Source: Chloroflexota bacterium
GTDB taxonomy: Bacteria > Chloroflexota > Anaerolineae > Anaerolineales > UBA11579
Length of the DNA: 64,000 nt
NCBI GenBank assembly: GCA_018662365.1
Contig: JABJGH010000065.1
Location: 1 to 64,000 of the forward strand
Direction of reading: 5' to 3'
Part shown: positions 7,656 through 16,751 of the stretch, in pieces
Layout: the number at the start of each line of letters is the position of its first letter
Position numbering within the stretch: the stretch's first letter is position 1
Position numbers and translations under genes: made by a program
Notes under the pieces: model-generated
Database searches by the model: none
What the model saw: only the letters and a program-made list of their open reading frames with translations
What the model was told of the DNA's origin: nothing

Positions 7656-9551
7656 TTAGTTTTCCTCATCCAATGCAACTTGCAGTTTTTCTTTTAAGAT
7701 CTGGCGTTTGGTTTGATAATCTTCTTCATCGATATCACCATTCTCAAATGATTTATCAAGAGCGATGATCTCATCCACTATTGAAGCAGAATCCTCTTCA
7801 TAAACATCCTCATCATATTCATAGTCTGAGGATTTCCTGCGCCACCATATGACTACCCCAATCACCACTACGGAAAATCCCACAATACCGATAATCAGAC
7901 TTTGGGAATTATTATCAAAGTCTATTCCGGAAGGATTAGAGGGGTGACTACCTTTTAAACTTACTTCTAGTGAACCCGTTTGTTGATCAACACCATAAGA
8001 CCTAAACTGCAAACCATTCAAATCCTGGATGCCTAACTCAACAATATTATCCGTTTTTATTTCGATATCATTGCTAGGAATAAACATCACGAGATCATCG
8101 ATCGGAATATCAAAATTTTGAGATATGGTTAGGTCTTTGTCATAAGGCATTTCAAATGCGTAAACAACCTGTGCCCCACCTTGACCCGGAAGGATGGGTT
8201 GTAAATCGCCAAATCCTTCGTCTGTTTGAATAAATCGGCCCGCCCCTAATTCATCATTTTCAAAAACAAGATTTTGGGCACCATGCGGCAGGTCAAACAA
8301 AAGGACTGGCTCTGTTTCACTTATTGGTGTAATTGTTTTATCGCCAATATTAGATAGCAGCCAAACTTGCACAACCTGCACAATATCTGGCGTATCAAAT
8401 ACAAAGAAAATGTGGAGGCGATCTGCAATTAGATTAGATTTATCAGTAGTAGTCTCAAATATAGTGATCGATACTTCGGTATCCCCAACTCCAGGTTCCA
8501 ATTGCACAAAATCTGATCCGTAAGTCGCCCCGCCAAATTCCACATTGGCAAAAATGACCATTCCAGAAATAACTTCAATATCTTCAAAGACAAAACTTCC
8601 ATCTTCATTTATTTCAGTTGAAACATCTAAATTCTGTTCGAAGTGGTCAAACCCTAAAAGTTGAACTGTCAAATCCTCTGGTAATTCAACATTATGACCC
8701 GAAAAAATCATGCCAGAGAGAGTCATTGTTTCAATCCCATTTTCATTTAGCGGCTCTTCAGTTACCGGATCATCAGCCGCCGAATCTTCAATTACAGGTT
8801 CTTCGGAATCTGTGCCTTGAGGGATATCAATTGCTGTATTTTCAAAGCTTGGAGTGAAAACTAAAGATTGAATATACCCAGCCACTGTAAAGTATTGATC
8901 CATATTCAAATCTTCAATGGCATGCCATTCAGGGCCCATTCCTGGAGCGGTAAATTGAACAATTTCTACAGCTGAGATATTGACCATTTTTTCAGCATCT
9001 GTAAAATCTGCAGCGTCATCCGAATCAGGACCGTCCCCTCTTCCCTCAACACCATGACAGGCCGAACAATTTTCGAGGTATACATTTTCACCATCGGTAA
9101 GTATGGACTCATCCAAACTAAATCCATAAATATACGATAAAACATCCCAACGATCTTGCTCATCTAAACTGCCTGAAAAAGGAGGCATAAAGCTATTCAA
9201 GTTTCCAAGAGTTACCATACTAAACCACTCAATTGGAGAGGCCATCATTGACACATCAAATGTACCAATTGCAGGAACTTGTACGGGTAATTTGTCTGCA
9301 TCAGGTCCATCCCCTAAGCCAGTAACACCATGGCAGGGAGCGCATTTTTCTACAAATGTTGCCTGGCCTGCTACTGCATCAGGTGCGTTGGCGGGATATT
9401 CACCCTCTAATACTTCAAATTCGGTCGGTGGGGCAACTGATTCTGCGCCAGGAGGTGGGGTAATATCTCCAGCTAAAGATGCGCTACAAGCAGAAAGGCC
9501 CAATACTATGATCAGGCCTAATAATAGGATAAATGATATTTTTGGTTTCAT
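7656..9551 (-). CDS. Membrane-anchored diheme cytochrome c lipoprotein
   Basis: A 631-aa exported protein. The signal peptide ends in a lipobox (GLSAC, Cys22). Two class I cytochrome c domains carry CAPCH (70-74) and CSACH (162-166), each followed by a G-x-GDGPD-like stretch. A long beta-rich region without recognisable family follows (about 230-540), then one transmembrane helix (IIGIVGFSVVVIGVVIWW), and a short cytoplasmic helix pair resembling SHOCT-type tails (DEIIALDKSFENGDIDEEDY). Heme c is expected on the outer face of the membrane. Placement inside the ccm operon suggests a dedicated client cytochrome or redox partner of the maturation machinery. The electron donor is unknown. Confidence 0.88.
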   Translation of the reverse strand: MKPKISFILLLGLIIVLGLSACSASLAGDITPPPGAESVAPPTEFEVLEGEYPANAPDAVAGQATFVEKCAPCHGVTGLGDGPDADKLPVQVPAIGTFDVSMMASPIEWFSMVTLGNLNSFMPPFSGSLDEQDRWDVLSYIYGFSLDESILTDGENVYLENCSACHGVEGRGDGPDSDDAADFTDAEKMVNISAVEIVQFTAPGMGPEWHAIEDLNMDQYFTVAGYIQSLVFTPSFENTAIDIPQGTDSEEPVIEDSAADDPVTEEPLNENGIETMTLSGMIFSGHNVELPEDLTVQLLGFDHFEQNLDVSTEINEDGSFVFEDIEVISGMVIFANVEFGGATYGSDFVQLEPGVGDTEVSITIFETTTDKSNLIADRLHIFFVFDTPDIVQVVQVWLLSNIGDKTITPISETEPVLLFDLPHGAQNLVFENDELGAGRFIQTDEGFGDLQPILPGQGGAQVVYAFEMPYDKDLTISQNFDIPIDDLVMFIPSNDIEIKTDNIVELGIQDLNGLQFRSYGVDQQTGSLEVSLKGSHPSNPSGIDFDNNSQSLIIGIVGFSVVVIGVVIWWRRKSSDYEYDEDVYEEDSASIVDEIIALDKSFENGDIDEEDYQTKRQILKEKLQVALDEEN

Positions 9552-9562
9552 ATATTACTCAA

Positions 9563-10075
9563 TTAATCTAAAGTTGTACCGCATTTGGTACAAAATTGGT
9601 CTGATGATAGGACTTTTTGGCCGCAATTATGGCAAAATTTTTCCTCGTTATTTGTAGAAACTTCTCGGGTGTTTTCTTTCCTTGCCGCAATGATCGTTTC
9701 AAGAGGATCATCCATGTCCACAGAAATTTTCTTTGCGTCCGCACGCCGAGCTGCAACAGTCGCCTCAAGGCGATCGCTTGCATCCCCACTAGATCCTTCA
9801 TAAAAAGCATCCAATTGACGGAGAATATCCGCACCACGTTCGAGCATGCTATTCCTTTGAAGGGGATAGATCTCTTCTGGAATCTTTTCCAGATCATAGT
9901 CGAAATCTAATTCCATGAGGGCATTTAAAATTCTGTCTCTTTCTGCTAACAGGGCTGAAAGGGTATGCTCTTCTTCACTCACATATAATGATTTCTTTTG
10001 GCGAAAAGGCATGGACACATATACTGCCACCAAAATTACCAATGCTAAAACTAATAAAATCGATCCTATATCCAT
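9563..10075 (-). CDS. CcmI-like membrane protein with C-terminal zinc ribbon
   Basis: A 170-aa protein with an N-terminal transmembrane helix (SILLVLALVILVAVYVSMPF) and then a segment ERDRILNALMELDFDYDLEKI resembling the N-terminal CcmI/CycH motif, where relatives have a heme-lyase assembly domain. The C terminus is a double-CxxC zinc ribbon (FCHNCGQ...FCTKCG). The CcmI TPR domain is absent and replaced by a low-complexity linker. It lies between ccmG and the diheme lipoprotein gene (24 and 11 bp gaps), which supports a role in cytochrome c assembly. No strong Shine-Dalgarno is visible. Confidence 0.75.
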   Translation of the reverse strand: MDIGSILLVLALVILVAVYVSMPFRQKKSLYVSEEEHTLSALLAERDRILNALMELDFDYDLEKIPEEIYPLQRNSMLERGADILRQLDAFYEGSSGDASDRLEATVAARRADAKKISVDMDDPLETIIAARKENTREVSTNNEEKFCHNCGQKVLSSDQFCTKCGTTLD

Positions 10076-10099
10076 TTTTTATTTTCCAATTTTATTTCA

Positions 10100-10666
10100 T
10101 TATTGGTTGAGTACATCATCAACCATTGAAATGATCTCCTGATAAGTCTGGAAAGGTCCAATTTTCACCCGACCTAAAACACCTTCTTTATCAATGATAT
10201 ATGTTTCTGGTACCCCTGTGGTACGGTAAGACTGCGATATCCTGGTACCTAAATCAGGTCCATTGGGATATGTAATGCTGAATTTTTCCAAATATTCATT
10301 TGCTTCATTGGTGGTATCAGTCCAGTCCACGCCAAGGAAAATTACATCTCCCCTTGGCTCATAAAATTTCCATGCGGCTTCAAGATCTGCTGCCTCTAGT
10401 TCACAGGGCTTACACCATGAAGCCCAAAAGTTTAGTAAAACGACTTTTCCCTTCAATTGTTCTGAATCAAAGGTTTCGCCCTCAAAGGAGGTGAGGGTGA
10501 ATTCTGGAGCCATTGCACCAATCTCAATGGTACCTTGTTGGGACTTAGCAAGTTGTATGTAGACTACACCAAGTAAAGCCAGTACAAAGACCCATGCGAG
10601 GATTCTTCCAAAAGAAATTTTTGGTTTTCCCTCTTGATTTTCTAGAATACTATTATCTTCAGTCAT
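10100..10666 (-). CDS. ccmG: CcmG/ResA-type thiol:disulfide oxidoreductase
   Basis: A 188-aa protein: N-terminal anchor helix (RILAWVFVLALLGVVYIQL), then a thioredoxin fold with active-site FWASWCKPCELEA and the cis-Pro region TTGVPETYIID. Membrane-tethered TlpA-family proteins of this kind reduce the CxxCH thiols of apocytochrome c (directly or via CcmH) outside the cytoplasmic membrane. It starts 13 bp after ccmH. A DsbD/CcdA electron donor is not encoded in this window. Confidence 0.9.
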   Translation of the reverse strand: MTEDNSILENQEGKPKISFGRILAWVFVLALLGVVYIQLAKSQQGTIEIGAMAPEFTLTSFEGETFDSEQLKGKVVLLNFWASWCKPCELEAADLEAAWKFYEPRGDVIFLGVDWTDTTNEANEYLEKFSITYPNGPDLGTRISQSYRTTGVPETYIIDKEGVLGRVKIGPFQTYQEIISMVDDVLNQ

Positions 10667-10679
10667 TTTGAGGATTACC

Positions 10680-11171
10680 TCACAACCTTTTCTTTAATTC
10701 GTTTTCTAATTGAGATTGATAATCATCTTCATCTTCTTTTTGTTCTTCCACAGCTTCTGCAACCATAGGATCTGTAGTTGGCTTTTGTTTATTTTTCATA
10801 TAGCTGAAAACAACAAAAGCGAAAATCAAAATTGCAGCTGGGGGGACAATGTAAACCAACCAATTTAATCCTGTCCTTGGTGGTTGCGCCAAAACTCTGT
10901 CTCCATATTGCAAGGCAAAGAAATCATAAATCTCCTGATCACTAAATCCATCTCCTAACATATCAGAAATTTGCTGCCGCCATTGAGCACAGGCTGCTGT
11001 TCCACATACGTCAAGAGGAATGTTTTCGCAAACGGGGCAATACATGTTTTTCGCTAATGAATTGACCTCATCATCTGTCGGGGGAGTATTATTCTGCGCG
11101 ATTGCTGGAGTAACTACCACCAGGGTCAATATAATAATCAATCCCAATATCCAATATTTTTTATTCATCAT
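10680..11171 (-). CDS. ccmH: Cytochrome c maturation protein CcmH
   Basis: ATG at 11171 is preferred over a TTG at 11180. The signal peptide ends near IAQNN. The redox motif is CPVC in MYCPVCENIPLDVC, followed by AAC, so the domain has four Cys rather than the usual two. The three-helix CcmH fold continues (WRQQISDMLGDGFSDQEI, ALQYGDRVLAQPP), then a single transmembrane helix and an acidic cytoplasmic tail. CcmH handles apocytochrome thiols together with CcmG. It is directly adjacent to ccmF (about 10 bp). Confidence 0.93.
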   Translation of the reverse strand: MMNKKYWILGLIIILTLVVVTPAIAQNNTPPTDDEVNSLAKNMYCPVCENIPLDVCGTAACAQWRQQISDMLGDGFSDQEIYDFFALQYGDRVLAQPPRTGLNWLVYIVPPAAILIFAFVVFSYMKNKQKPTTDPMVAEAVEEQKEDEDDYQSQLENELKKRL

Positions 11172-11181
11172 AGCTCTCAAT

Positions 11182-13233
11182 TTAGACCTTCTCGGAGGCT
11201 GAAACAGATTTTTTTGCCCTTTTTGGGCTATCTTCTTTCTCAGGCCAAGCGGCTACAAAAGTTCCTAAAATAAATATGATCGATCCGACCCATAACCAAT
11301 TAACAAGAGGGTTATGGTAAACCTTAAAGGTGGCATTTTTTGTTGTGATCGGTTTCCAATCTGCCATAATCACATAGAAATCATCTTCCATGGTACTTCG
11401 CACACCGGGTATGGTCATTGGTTGCTGAGATTCATAGAAAAAATCTTTTCGAGGATAAAGTTCTGTTAGGAATTCATCCCCTTCATAAACTTCAACAACT
11501 GCGCGGGCCACATTACGGTTATCATCCGTATCAAATTCTGATAAAGATGTATACACCATCGTATAAGGTCCTAATTCCAAGGATTCGCCCAGGGCTAGTG
11601 ACCCTTGAGTTTCAGTCTGGAACACTTCTAATCCAATGATCCCAACTGCCATAAAAATTACGCCAAGGTGAATAATATATCCGCCATATCGCCGTCGATT
11701 TCGACCCATCAATGTCCATAAGGCGACAAAGAAGTTCTCTCCAGCCCTTTTATGACGTGCCATCGCACCTTTATAAAATTCATAAAGAGTAACCGAAAAG
11801 ACAAAGGCACCCATCCAGAATGTTAGTATGGCAGCCATGCTGATCATCCCTGTTAGGAGTAATATAATCGGTACAAGAAATGAAATTACTGCCGGTTTCC
11901 ATAAATTTCGCCCAAGTGATTTGGCAGTTGAAGCGCGCCATGCAGATAGTGGTGCAACCCCCATTAAAAATAGTAAAGCCAGCCATAAAGGACCGGTTGC
12001 GTTCTCATAAAAAACTGGACCCACAGTTACTTTTTGTCCAGTAAATATTTCACTAATTAGTGGGAAGATCATTCCCCAGAAACAAACCACCAAGATTCCT
12101 ACGAAAAGTAAATTGTTGATCATGAAAAGGGATTCACGAGATAACCACGAGGTAAATTGTGCTTCTGCTTTCAACTCATCCCATCTTCGGGAGAGTAGAT
12201 AAAGAGATACGATCAAGGTTACACCGATAAAGGCAAAGAAAAGTGGACCAATTGCTGACTGTGCAAATGAGTGAACCGAGGAAAGTACCCCAGAGCGGGT
12301 TAAGAAAGTACCAAAGATCATGAGGTCGTAGGTGAATATGATCAAAAGCATATTCCAATGCTTGAGCATGCCCCGTTTTTCCTGGATCATTACCGAATGT
12401 AGGAAGGGAGTTGCTGCTAGCCAGGGCAATAACGCCGAAATTTCCACCGGGTCCCAAGCCCAATAGCCTCCCCAACCCAATACATCGTAGGCCCATCGTC
12501 CACCTAAAATCAGACCTAATGAGAGGAATAACCAAGCCCATAATGTCCAACGACGGGTGATGCGAATCCAGCGGTCATCGGTACGGCCAGTAATCAGGGC
12601 AGCGATTGCAAAAGCAAAGGGGATAACAAAGGCAACAAAACCCAAATACAGTAAGGGGGGGTGAATGATCATCCCTGGATGCCTTAGCAATGGGTTTAAC
12701 CCCCGACCATCTCCAGGTACATAAGGAATCGATCCTGTGGGCTGGAAGATCTGAGTGAGCACGCTCCCAACGGGTGTTTGCCACATCCTCACGAACGGAT
12801 TTTCATAAAATACGACTAATAATAAGAAAAATACGAGAGTAGCCAAAGTGACCACGATCACCCAAGGAAGAAATTCTCGATCACGATCCCATTTCCTTAG
12901 TGTCACGGCACTTGCAAACCCTGCCATCAGCCAAGACCAAAACAATAATGATCCGGGTTGTCCTCCCCATAAAGCAGTTACTCTCAAATATGTGGGCATA
13001 CTTCTACTGGTAACAGAAGCGACATATTCGACTTGGAAATCATTGTTTACCAATAATAAAATTAAGGCTCCAGCTGAAATCGTCAGCAGAGGAAAAATCA
13101 ATACCATTGCGTTTCTTGCACTATCTACCCAACGAGGTTTTTTATTTCTTTCGCCATAAATTGCAGCCCCGATGGCGTATAAACTTACAATAAAAGTTAA
13201 GACTAACGCGCCATATCCGATGTTAACGGTCAT
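11182..13233 (-). CDS. ccmF: Cytochrome c heme lyase subunit CcmF
   Basis: A 683-aa polytopic protein with about 15 helices. The WWD heme-handling signature is seen (WGGYWAWDPVEISALLPWL), and a typical N-terminal segment WGGQPGSLLFWSWLMA. A large soluble loop sits near the C terminus (residues 560-640) before the last helix. CcmF takes heme from CcmE and ligates it to apocytochrome c with CcmH/I. Shine-Dalgarno GGAGAAACC precedes the ATG. Confidence 0.97.
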   Translation of the reverse strand: MTVNIGYGALVLTFIVSLYAIGAAIYGERNKKPRWVDSARNAMVLIFPLLTISAGALILLLVNNDFQVEYVASVTSRSMPTYLRVTALWGGQPGSLLFWSWLMAGFASAVTLRKWDRDREFLPWVIVVTLATLVFFLLLVVFYENPFVRMWQTPVGSVLTQIFQPTGSIPYVPGDGRGLNPLLRHPGMIIHPPLLYLGFVAFVIPFAFAIAALITGRTDDRWIRITRRWTLWAWLFLSLGLILGGRWAYDVLGWGGYWAWDPVEISALLPWLAATPFLHSVMIQEKRGMLKHWNMLLIIFTYDLMIFGTFLTRSGVLSSVHSFAQSAIGPLFFAFIGVTLIVSLYLLSRRWDELKAEAQFTSWLSRESLFMINNLLFVGILVVCFWGMIFPLISEIFTGQKVTVGPVFYENATGPLWLALLFLMGVAPLSAWRASTAKSLGRNLWKPAVISFLVPIILLLTGMISMAAILTFWMGAFVFSVTLYEFYKGAMARHKRAGENFFVALWTLMGRNRRRYGGYIIHLGVIFMAVGIIGLEVFQTETQGSLALGESLELGPYTMVYTSLSEFDTDDNRNVARAVVEVYEGDEFLTELYPRKDFFYESQQPMTIPGVRSTMEDDFYVIMADWKPITTKNATFKVYHNPLVNWLWVGSIIFILGTFVAAWPEKEDSPKRAKKSVSASEKV

Positions 13234-13325
13234 GGTTTCTCCTAAAGCTCATCTAAACTTTTTGCATAATATATTGTTTAAATGAGGAATAAATGCAAAT
13301 TATTTTACAAAATGCTTTAGTTTAT

Positions 13326-13829
13326 CTAAGTGCTAGCTTCCTCAGAAACTGCTTCCTCATAACGAGTAGGGCATTTCAGGAGCAGTTCATCCGCAGTGAA
13401 GTTTCCCAAATCATCCACCTGCCCAGTCACAATTGCTTGCGCTTCATGTTGCATTAGATCAGGCAATGCGCCCACATAGACCACATTTAAGAAGTGACGG
13501 CTTGGATCTGTAACAGCTTCATGCAAAGCCTTGGCCAGTCCCCCCTCTTTCTCTACATCAGCGGGGATATGAACGATTTTGAAAGATAATTCTAATGTTT
13601 CCGAATCATAGTTAATCGAATCACCAATAACTGCCCCGGCAACTCGAACGTCTTTTCCAATCCAATCTCCCCCTCTCTCATGTAGCTCATCCACAGTCAA
13701 GTAATATTGAATGCTAGACTGTGTAGAATTCCAAATTAAAAATACTACGGCGGCAACAATCAACAATCCACCAATTAAAAATTTGCTTCGGCCCGGGCTT
13801 GTTGGTTCCATTTCTGTAGCTGTTTCCAT
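13326..13829 (-). CDS. ccmE: Heme chaperone CcmE, cysteine-type (CxxxY)
   Basis: A 167-aa protein: cytoplasmic N terminus, one transmembrane helix (FLIGGLLIVAAVVFLIW), then an OB-fold domain (VRVAGAVIGDSI, LNVVYVGALPDLM, AIVTGQVDDLGNFTADELLL). In most bacteria the heme-binding residue is His in an HxxxY motif; here the motif is KCPTRYE, so Cys replaces His. Cys-type CcmE is known from Desulfovibrio-like and archaeal Ccm systems. It is the first gene of the operon, with GGAGG 10 nt before the ATG. Confidence 0.93.
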   Translation of the reverse strand: METATEMEPTSPGRSKFLIGGLLIVAAVVFLIWNSTQSSIQYYLTVDELHERGGDWIGKDVRVAGAVIGDSINYDSETLELSFKIVHIPADVEKEGGLAKALHEAVTDPSRHFLNVVYVGALPDLMQHEAQAIVTGQVDDLGNFTADELLLKCPTRYEEAVSEEAST

Positions 13830-13937
13830 AAATATTAAACCTCCAAAATTCAGGTTTGTTAGGATATTTTTGTTAATCAGACAAAGTTGTCCATATTACG
13901 TGCTAATATTACCAAACACATCCGATTTGTACAATTG

Positions 13938-13966
13938 CAGATGTCCTATCTAGATAAGGACATCTG
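13938..13966. terminator. Palindromic hairpin between the zinc-ribbon gene and ccmE
   Basis: CAGATGTCC (13938-13946) is mirrored by GGACATCTG (13958-13966) around an AT-rich palindromic core. No T-run follows on either strand, so it could be a terminator of the zinc-ribbon gene region's rightward read-through, a ccm regulatory operator, or an mRNA end-stabilising hairpin. It lies just downstream of ccm-upstream sequence and 20 bp after the zinc-ribbon gene's coding end on the opposite side. Confidence 0.4.
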
Positions 13967-13986
13967 ACCCCTTATAAAAATCAGCC

Positions 13987-14877
13987 TTAATTTCGGCGTT
14001 TTTCTCCACATTCACGGCAGAATTTATCGTTCTTATCTCCCTGCTCGCCACAATTATGGCAAAACACAGCTCCCGCATTAGTTCTTCCACCTGAATTTCG
14101 AGTTCTCTTAATATTTCTCTTTTTGCCTTTCTTTCGGCGTGGCTTATTTGTTTGAAAACTGTTGTAGACACCATATCCGATTAGACCCACCCCTACCGCT
14201 GCGGCCAGCCAACGAAAATCAAATTGTTCGATCACGGGTGTTTGACCTTCGTTTTGGGGTTGACTAGCAATACTATCTTCAACGGTTAGCAAATCATCAT
14301 TTTTGTCATATGAAAATGAAAATGATGCACTTTCCCCAATACCCAAGTCATTTAATACTGAATAATAATAAGTGAGTCCTTCGGTTGTTTCAGGGGTACC
14401 TGTCGGAAGGGATAATTTAATATTTGATGCTGTTGGAGGCTCTTGTACTTTAAACTCGAGTGTTGTCACCGGATGGTCCCCAATCCATAAGTAGTCAAAA
14501 TTACGAGTCGATCCGTTTTTTTCCAACCCTGAATCATAATATTCGATATGAACAAAAGTGGAATCTGCCACCACACTGATCTCATTCCAATCCCCTACCT
14601 GGTTCATGGAATATTCAGCATTCACCAAGCGACCCTCCAAAGCTACCGCAACCGCATTAGGTGTCCCTGATGAGGCAGGGATGCTAATTTGGAGCTCAAC
14701 CGGAAGCGGGGTGTCTTCTGATAAGAAAATATCGTATAAGACAAGCATATTCGGGCGGTCATATTCCGGCCAAAATTGAACTTGAATGGCGTCGATCATA
14801 ACTAGACCTTGGGCAAAAACCCCAGCCGGCAAGATTAAAAGGACAACGAAGATCGCTGTGATTAATAATTTTCGCAT
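13987..14877 (-). CDS. Exported membrane protein with C-terminal zinc ribbon
   Basis: Start at ATG 14877 is supported by GGAG 9 nt upstream. The signal peptide is MRKLLITAIFVVLLILPAGVFAQG, then a beta-rich extracellular domain of about 200 residues, a transmembrane helix (WLAAAVGVGLIGYGVYNSF), a very basic stretch (KPRRKKGKKRN) and a zinc ribbon CHNC...CREC. The topology places the ribbon in the cytoplasm. I do not recognise the extracellular domain. It is transcribed toward the ccm operon but separated from ccmE by a palindromic hairpin. Confidence 0.75.
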   Translation of the reverse strand: MRKLLITAIFVVLLILPAGVFAQGLVMIDAIQVQFWPEYDRPNMLVLYDIFLSEDTPLPVELQISIPASSGTPNAVAVALEGRLVNAEYSMNQVGDWNEISVVADSTFVHIEYYDSGLEKNGSTRNFDYLWIGDHPVTTLEFKVQEPPTASNIKLSLPTGTPETTEGLTYYYSVLNDLGIGESASFSFSYDKNDDLLTVEDSIASQPQNEGQTPVIEQFDFRWLAAAVGVGLIGYGVYNSFQTNKPRRKKGKKRNIKRTRNSGGRTNAGAVFCHNCGEQGDKNDKFCRECGEKRRN

Positions 14878-14980
14878 ATTAAGTTTCTCCATGTAAGATT
14901 GATGAAATTATACAGAAAAGTCAATTATTTAGGCAGTGACATTCGTCCTATTTTGATACTATTTGAAAGGATAAAAAATC

Positions 14981-15745
14981 TCACCCAATCGCCGCCCTTA
15001 ATTGCTTTGCAAATTGACCAAACTCCTTTGTGTATCTCATTTCTTCTTTTCTAGGTCTAGATAGAGTTACTTCAAGATCTAAGCTTATATTGGCGGGTCG
15101 ATCACTTAGGACTAATACCCGATCAGCCAGGTACAGTGCTTCCGAAATATTGTGAGTCACCATGATGACAGTTTTTTGATCTGCATTCCAAATACGGAGT
15201 AACTCCTCCCCCATTCTTTCTCTGGTTATCGCATCTAGCGCACCAAAGGGCTCGTCTAATAAAAGCAGATCGGGGTTTTGCACCAATGCCCTTGCGATCG
15301 CTACCCGCTGAGCCATTCCTCCAGATAAATCTCTTGGCAGCACATCTTCAAATCCCTGTAATCCAACCAGATCAATAAGTTTTTGGGGGCTATCTGCATC
15401 TAAGATATTCCCATTTTGAAGGCTTATCGGTAATTGAATATTCTCAATAACTGTTCGCCAGGGCATTAAATTTGAATTCTGAAAGATCATTCCGACACCC
15501 GGTCGGGGGCCATTCAAAATCTCCCCATCTAATTCTATTTCGCCTTGCGAGTATGGTAATAATCCTGCGATTATCCGCAATAATGTTGATTTTCCACTTC
15601 CAGATGGCCCCAAAATGCATACAAATTCAGATTCAATCACCTTGAAATTGATCTGATCAAGCACATGTAATCCCGCTTTATCATTCTGAAATGTGGTGCT
15701 GAGATCTTTAACTTTTAATATTGGCTCAGCCGTAACTGCATTCAT
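14981..15745 (-). CDS. ABC importer ATPase (riboflavin importer operon)
   Basis: A 254-aa ATPase of the nitrate/sulfonate/thiamine-precursor type: Walker [11 protein letters not shown]-loop MIFQNSNLMPW, signature LSGGMAQR, Walker B LLLLDEP, switch VTHN. It is the third gene after the permease and binding-protein genes and 6 bp from the latter. Because the operon is led by an FMN riboswitch, the substrate is inferred to be riboflavin rather than the nitrate, sulfonate or thiamine precursors usual for the family. Confidence 0.9.
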   Translation of the reverse strand: MNAVTAEPILKVKDLSTTFQNDKAGLHVLDQINFKVIESEFVCILGPSGSGKSTLLRIIAGLLPYSQGEIELDGEILNGPRPGVGMIFQNSNLMPWRTVIENIQLPISLQNGNILDADSPQKLIDLVGLQGFEDVLPRDLSGGMAQRVAIARALVQNPDLLLLDEPFGALDAITRERMGEELLRIWNADQKTVIMVTHNISEALYLADRVLVLSDRPANISLDLEVTLSRPRKEEMRYTKEFGQFAKQLRAAIG

Positions 15746-15751
15746 ATCATT

Positions 15752-16738
15752 TCACTCAACAAACTGATTGGTAAAGACATCCTCAAGATCAAGCGATTTT
15801 GAGATCAGCCCAATTTCTAAGAGCACATTTTGCATATTTTCCCAAGCTTGAATATTAGAAAATCCTAGCTTTTCAGTTTTCCAATATTCAATAGAAAGAG
15901 CTAGTATTTCTTTTTGTACTACCTCATCTTGCTCCGCCAGGGATTCAACAAATTTCAAACTTATTTCGTACGCTTCCTCTGGATGATCAATTGCATATGC
16001 TAACCCCAACAAACTAGCTTCAATAAATTTATTGATCATGTCAGGGTTTTCTGAAATGGTTTTCTCATTCGTAATGATCCCGTTGGCAGGCAATTGAACA
16101 TAATCAGAAATCGAGAATAAATCGAAATCAAATCCTTGATCGCGCAATTGAACTGGTTCATTATTGATGTATCCAACCACGATCTCAGACTGCCCTCCGG
16201 CGATAGCCTCCACCTGGGTGAAACCAATAGATTCCAATACCACATCCGATTCCAAAATACCTGCTTCAGATAATAATGCTCGCAAGCCAATATAACTTGC
16301 CCCAAATGGCCCAGGAATACCGATCGTTTTACCAGCAAGATCTTCGATCTTTTCAATTCCTGCATCTGCTTTACTTATCACCGTAATTGGATAATCCTGA
16401 AACCATGCCATGACATATACAACTGGGATACCTTGTTCACGTGCCAATAACACCTGTTCCCCAGACACAATAGCAAAGGGCAACTCATTTGCACCTACCA
16501 AAGCAACCCCATCGGTTTCGAAACTATAATCAAATTCTATTTCAAAGCCCGCATCTGAAAAATATCCCTTTTCGACTGCAACATAAAAGGGTGCATACTG
16601 GATGTTAGGGATATATCCCATCGGCAATCTAATTTCGATCGATTGATCTTTTTCTATTGGTGGGGATTGATCAACTTTGCCGCATGCCACCAAAAAGATC
16701 AACGCCAGCAAACATAGTAATTTATTTCTTAATAACAT
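15752..16738 (-). CDS. ribY: Riboflavin-binding lipoprotein RibY-like (NMT1/THI5-type)
   Basis: Start at ATG 16738 has AAGGAG 9 nt upstream; an ATG at 16762 would overlap the permease gene by 11 bp. A lipobox (FLVAC) gives a membrane-anchored solute receptor. The mature part is an NMT1/THI5-like binding fold: LPMGYIPNIQYAPFYVAVEKGYF, then LAGKTIGIPGPFGASY and IVGYINNEPVQL-like segments. Relatives bind pyrimidine thiamine precursors, taurine or riboflavin. The FMN riboswitch upstream argues for riboflavin (RibXY type). Confidence 0.8.
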   Translation of the reverse strand: MLLRNKLLCLLALIFLVACGKVDQSPPIEKDQSIEIRLPMGYIPNIQYAPFYVAVEKGYFSDAGFEIEFDYSFETDGVALVGANELPFAIVSGEQVLLAREQGIPVVYVMAWFQDYPITVISKADAGIEKIEDLAGKTIGIPGPFGASYIGLRALLSEAGILESDVVLESIGFTQVEAIAGGQSEIVVGYINNEPVQLRDQGFDFDLFSISDYVQLPANGIITNEKTISENPDMINKFIEASLLGLAYAIDHPEEAYEISLKFVESLAEQDEVVQKEILALSIEYWKTEKLGFSNIQAWENMQNVLLEIGLISKSLDLEDVFTNQFVE

Positions 16739-16751
16739 AATAGGAAACTCC

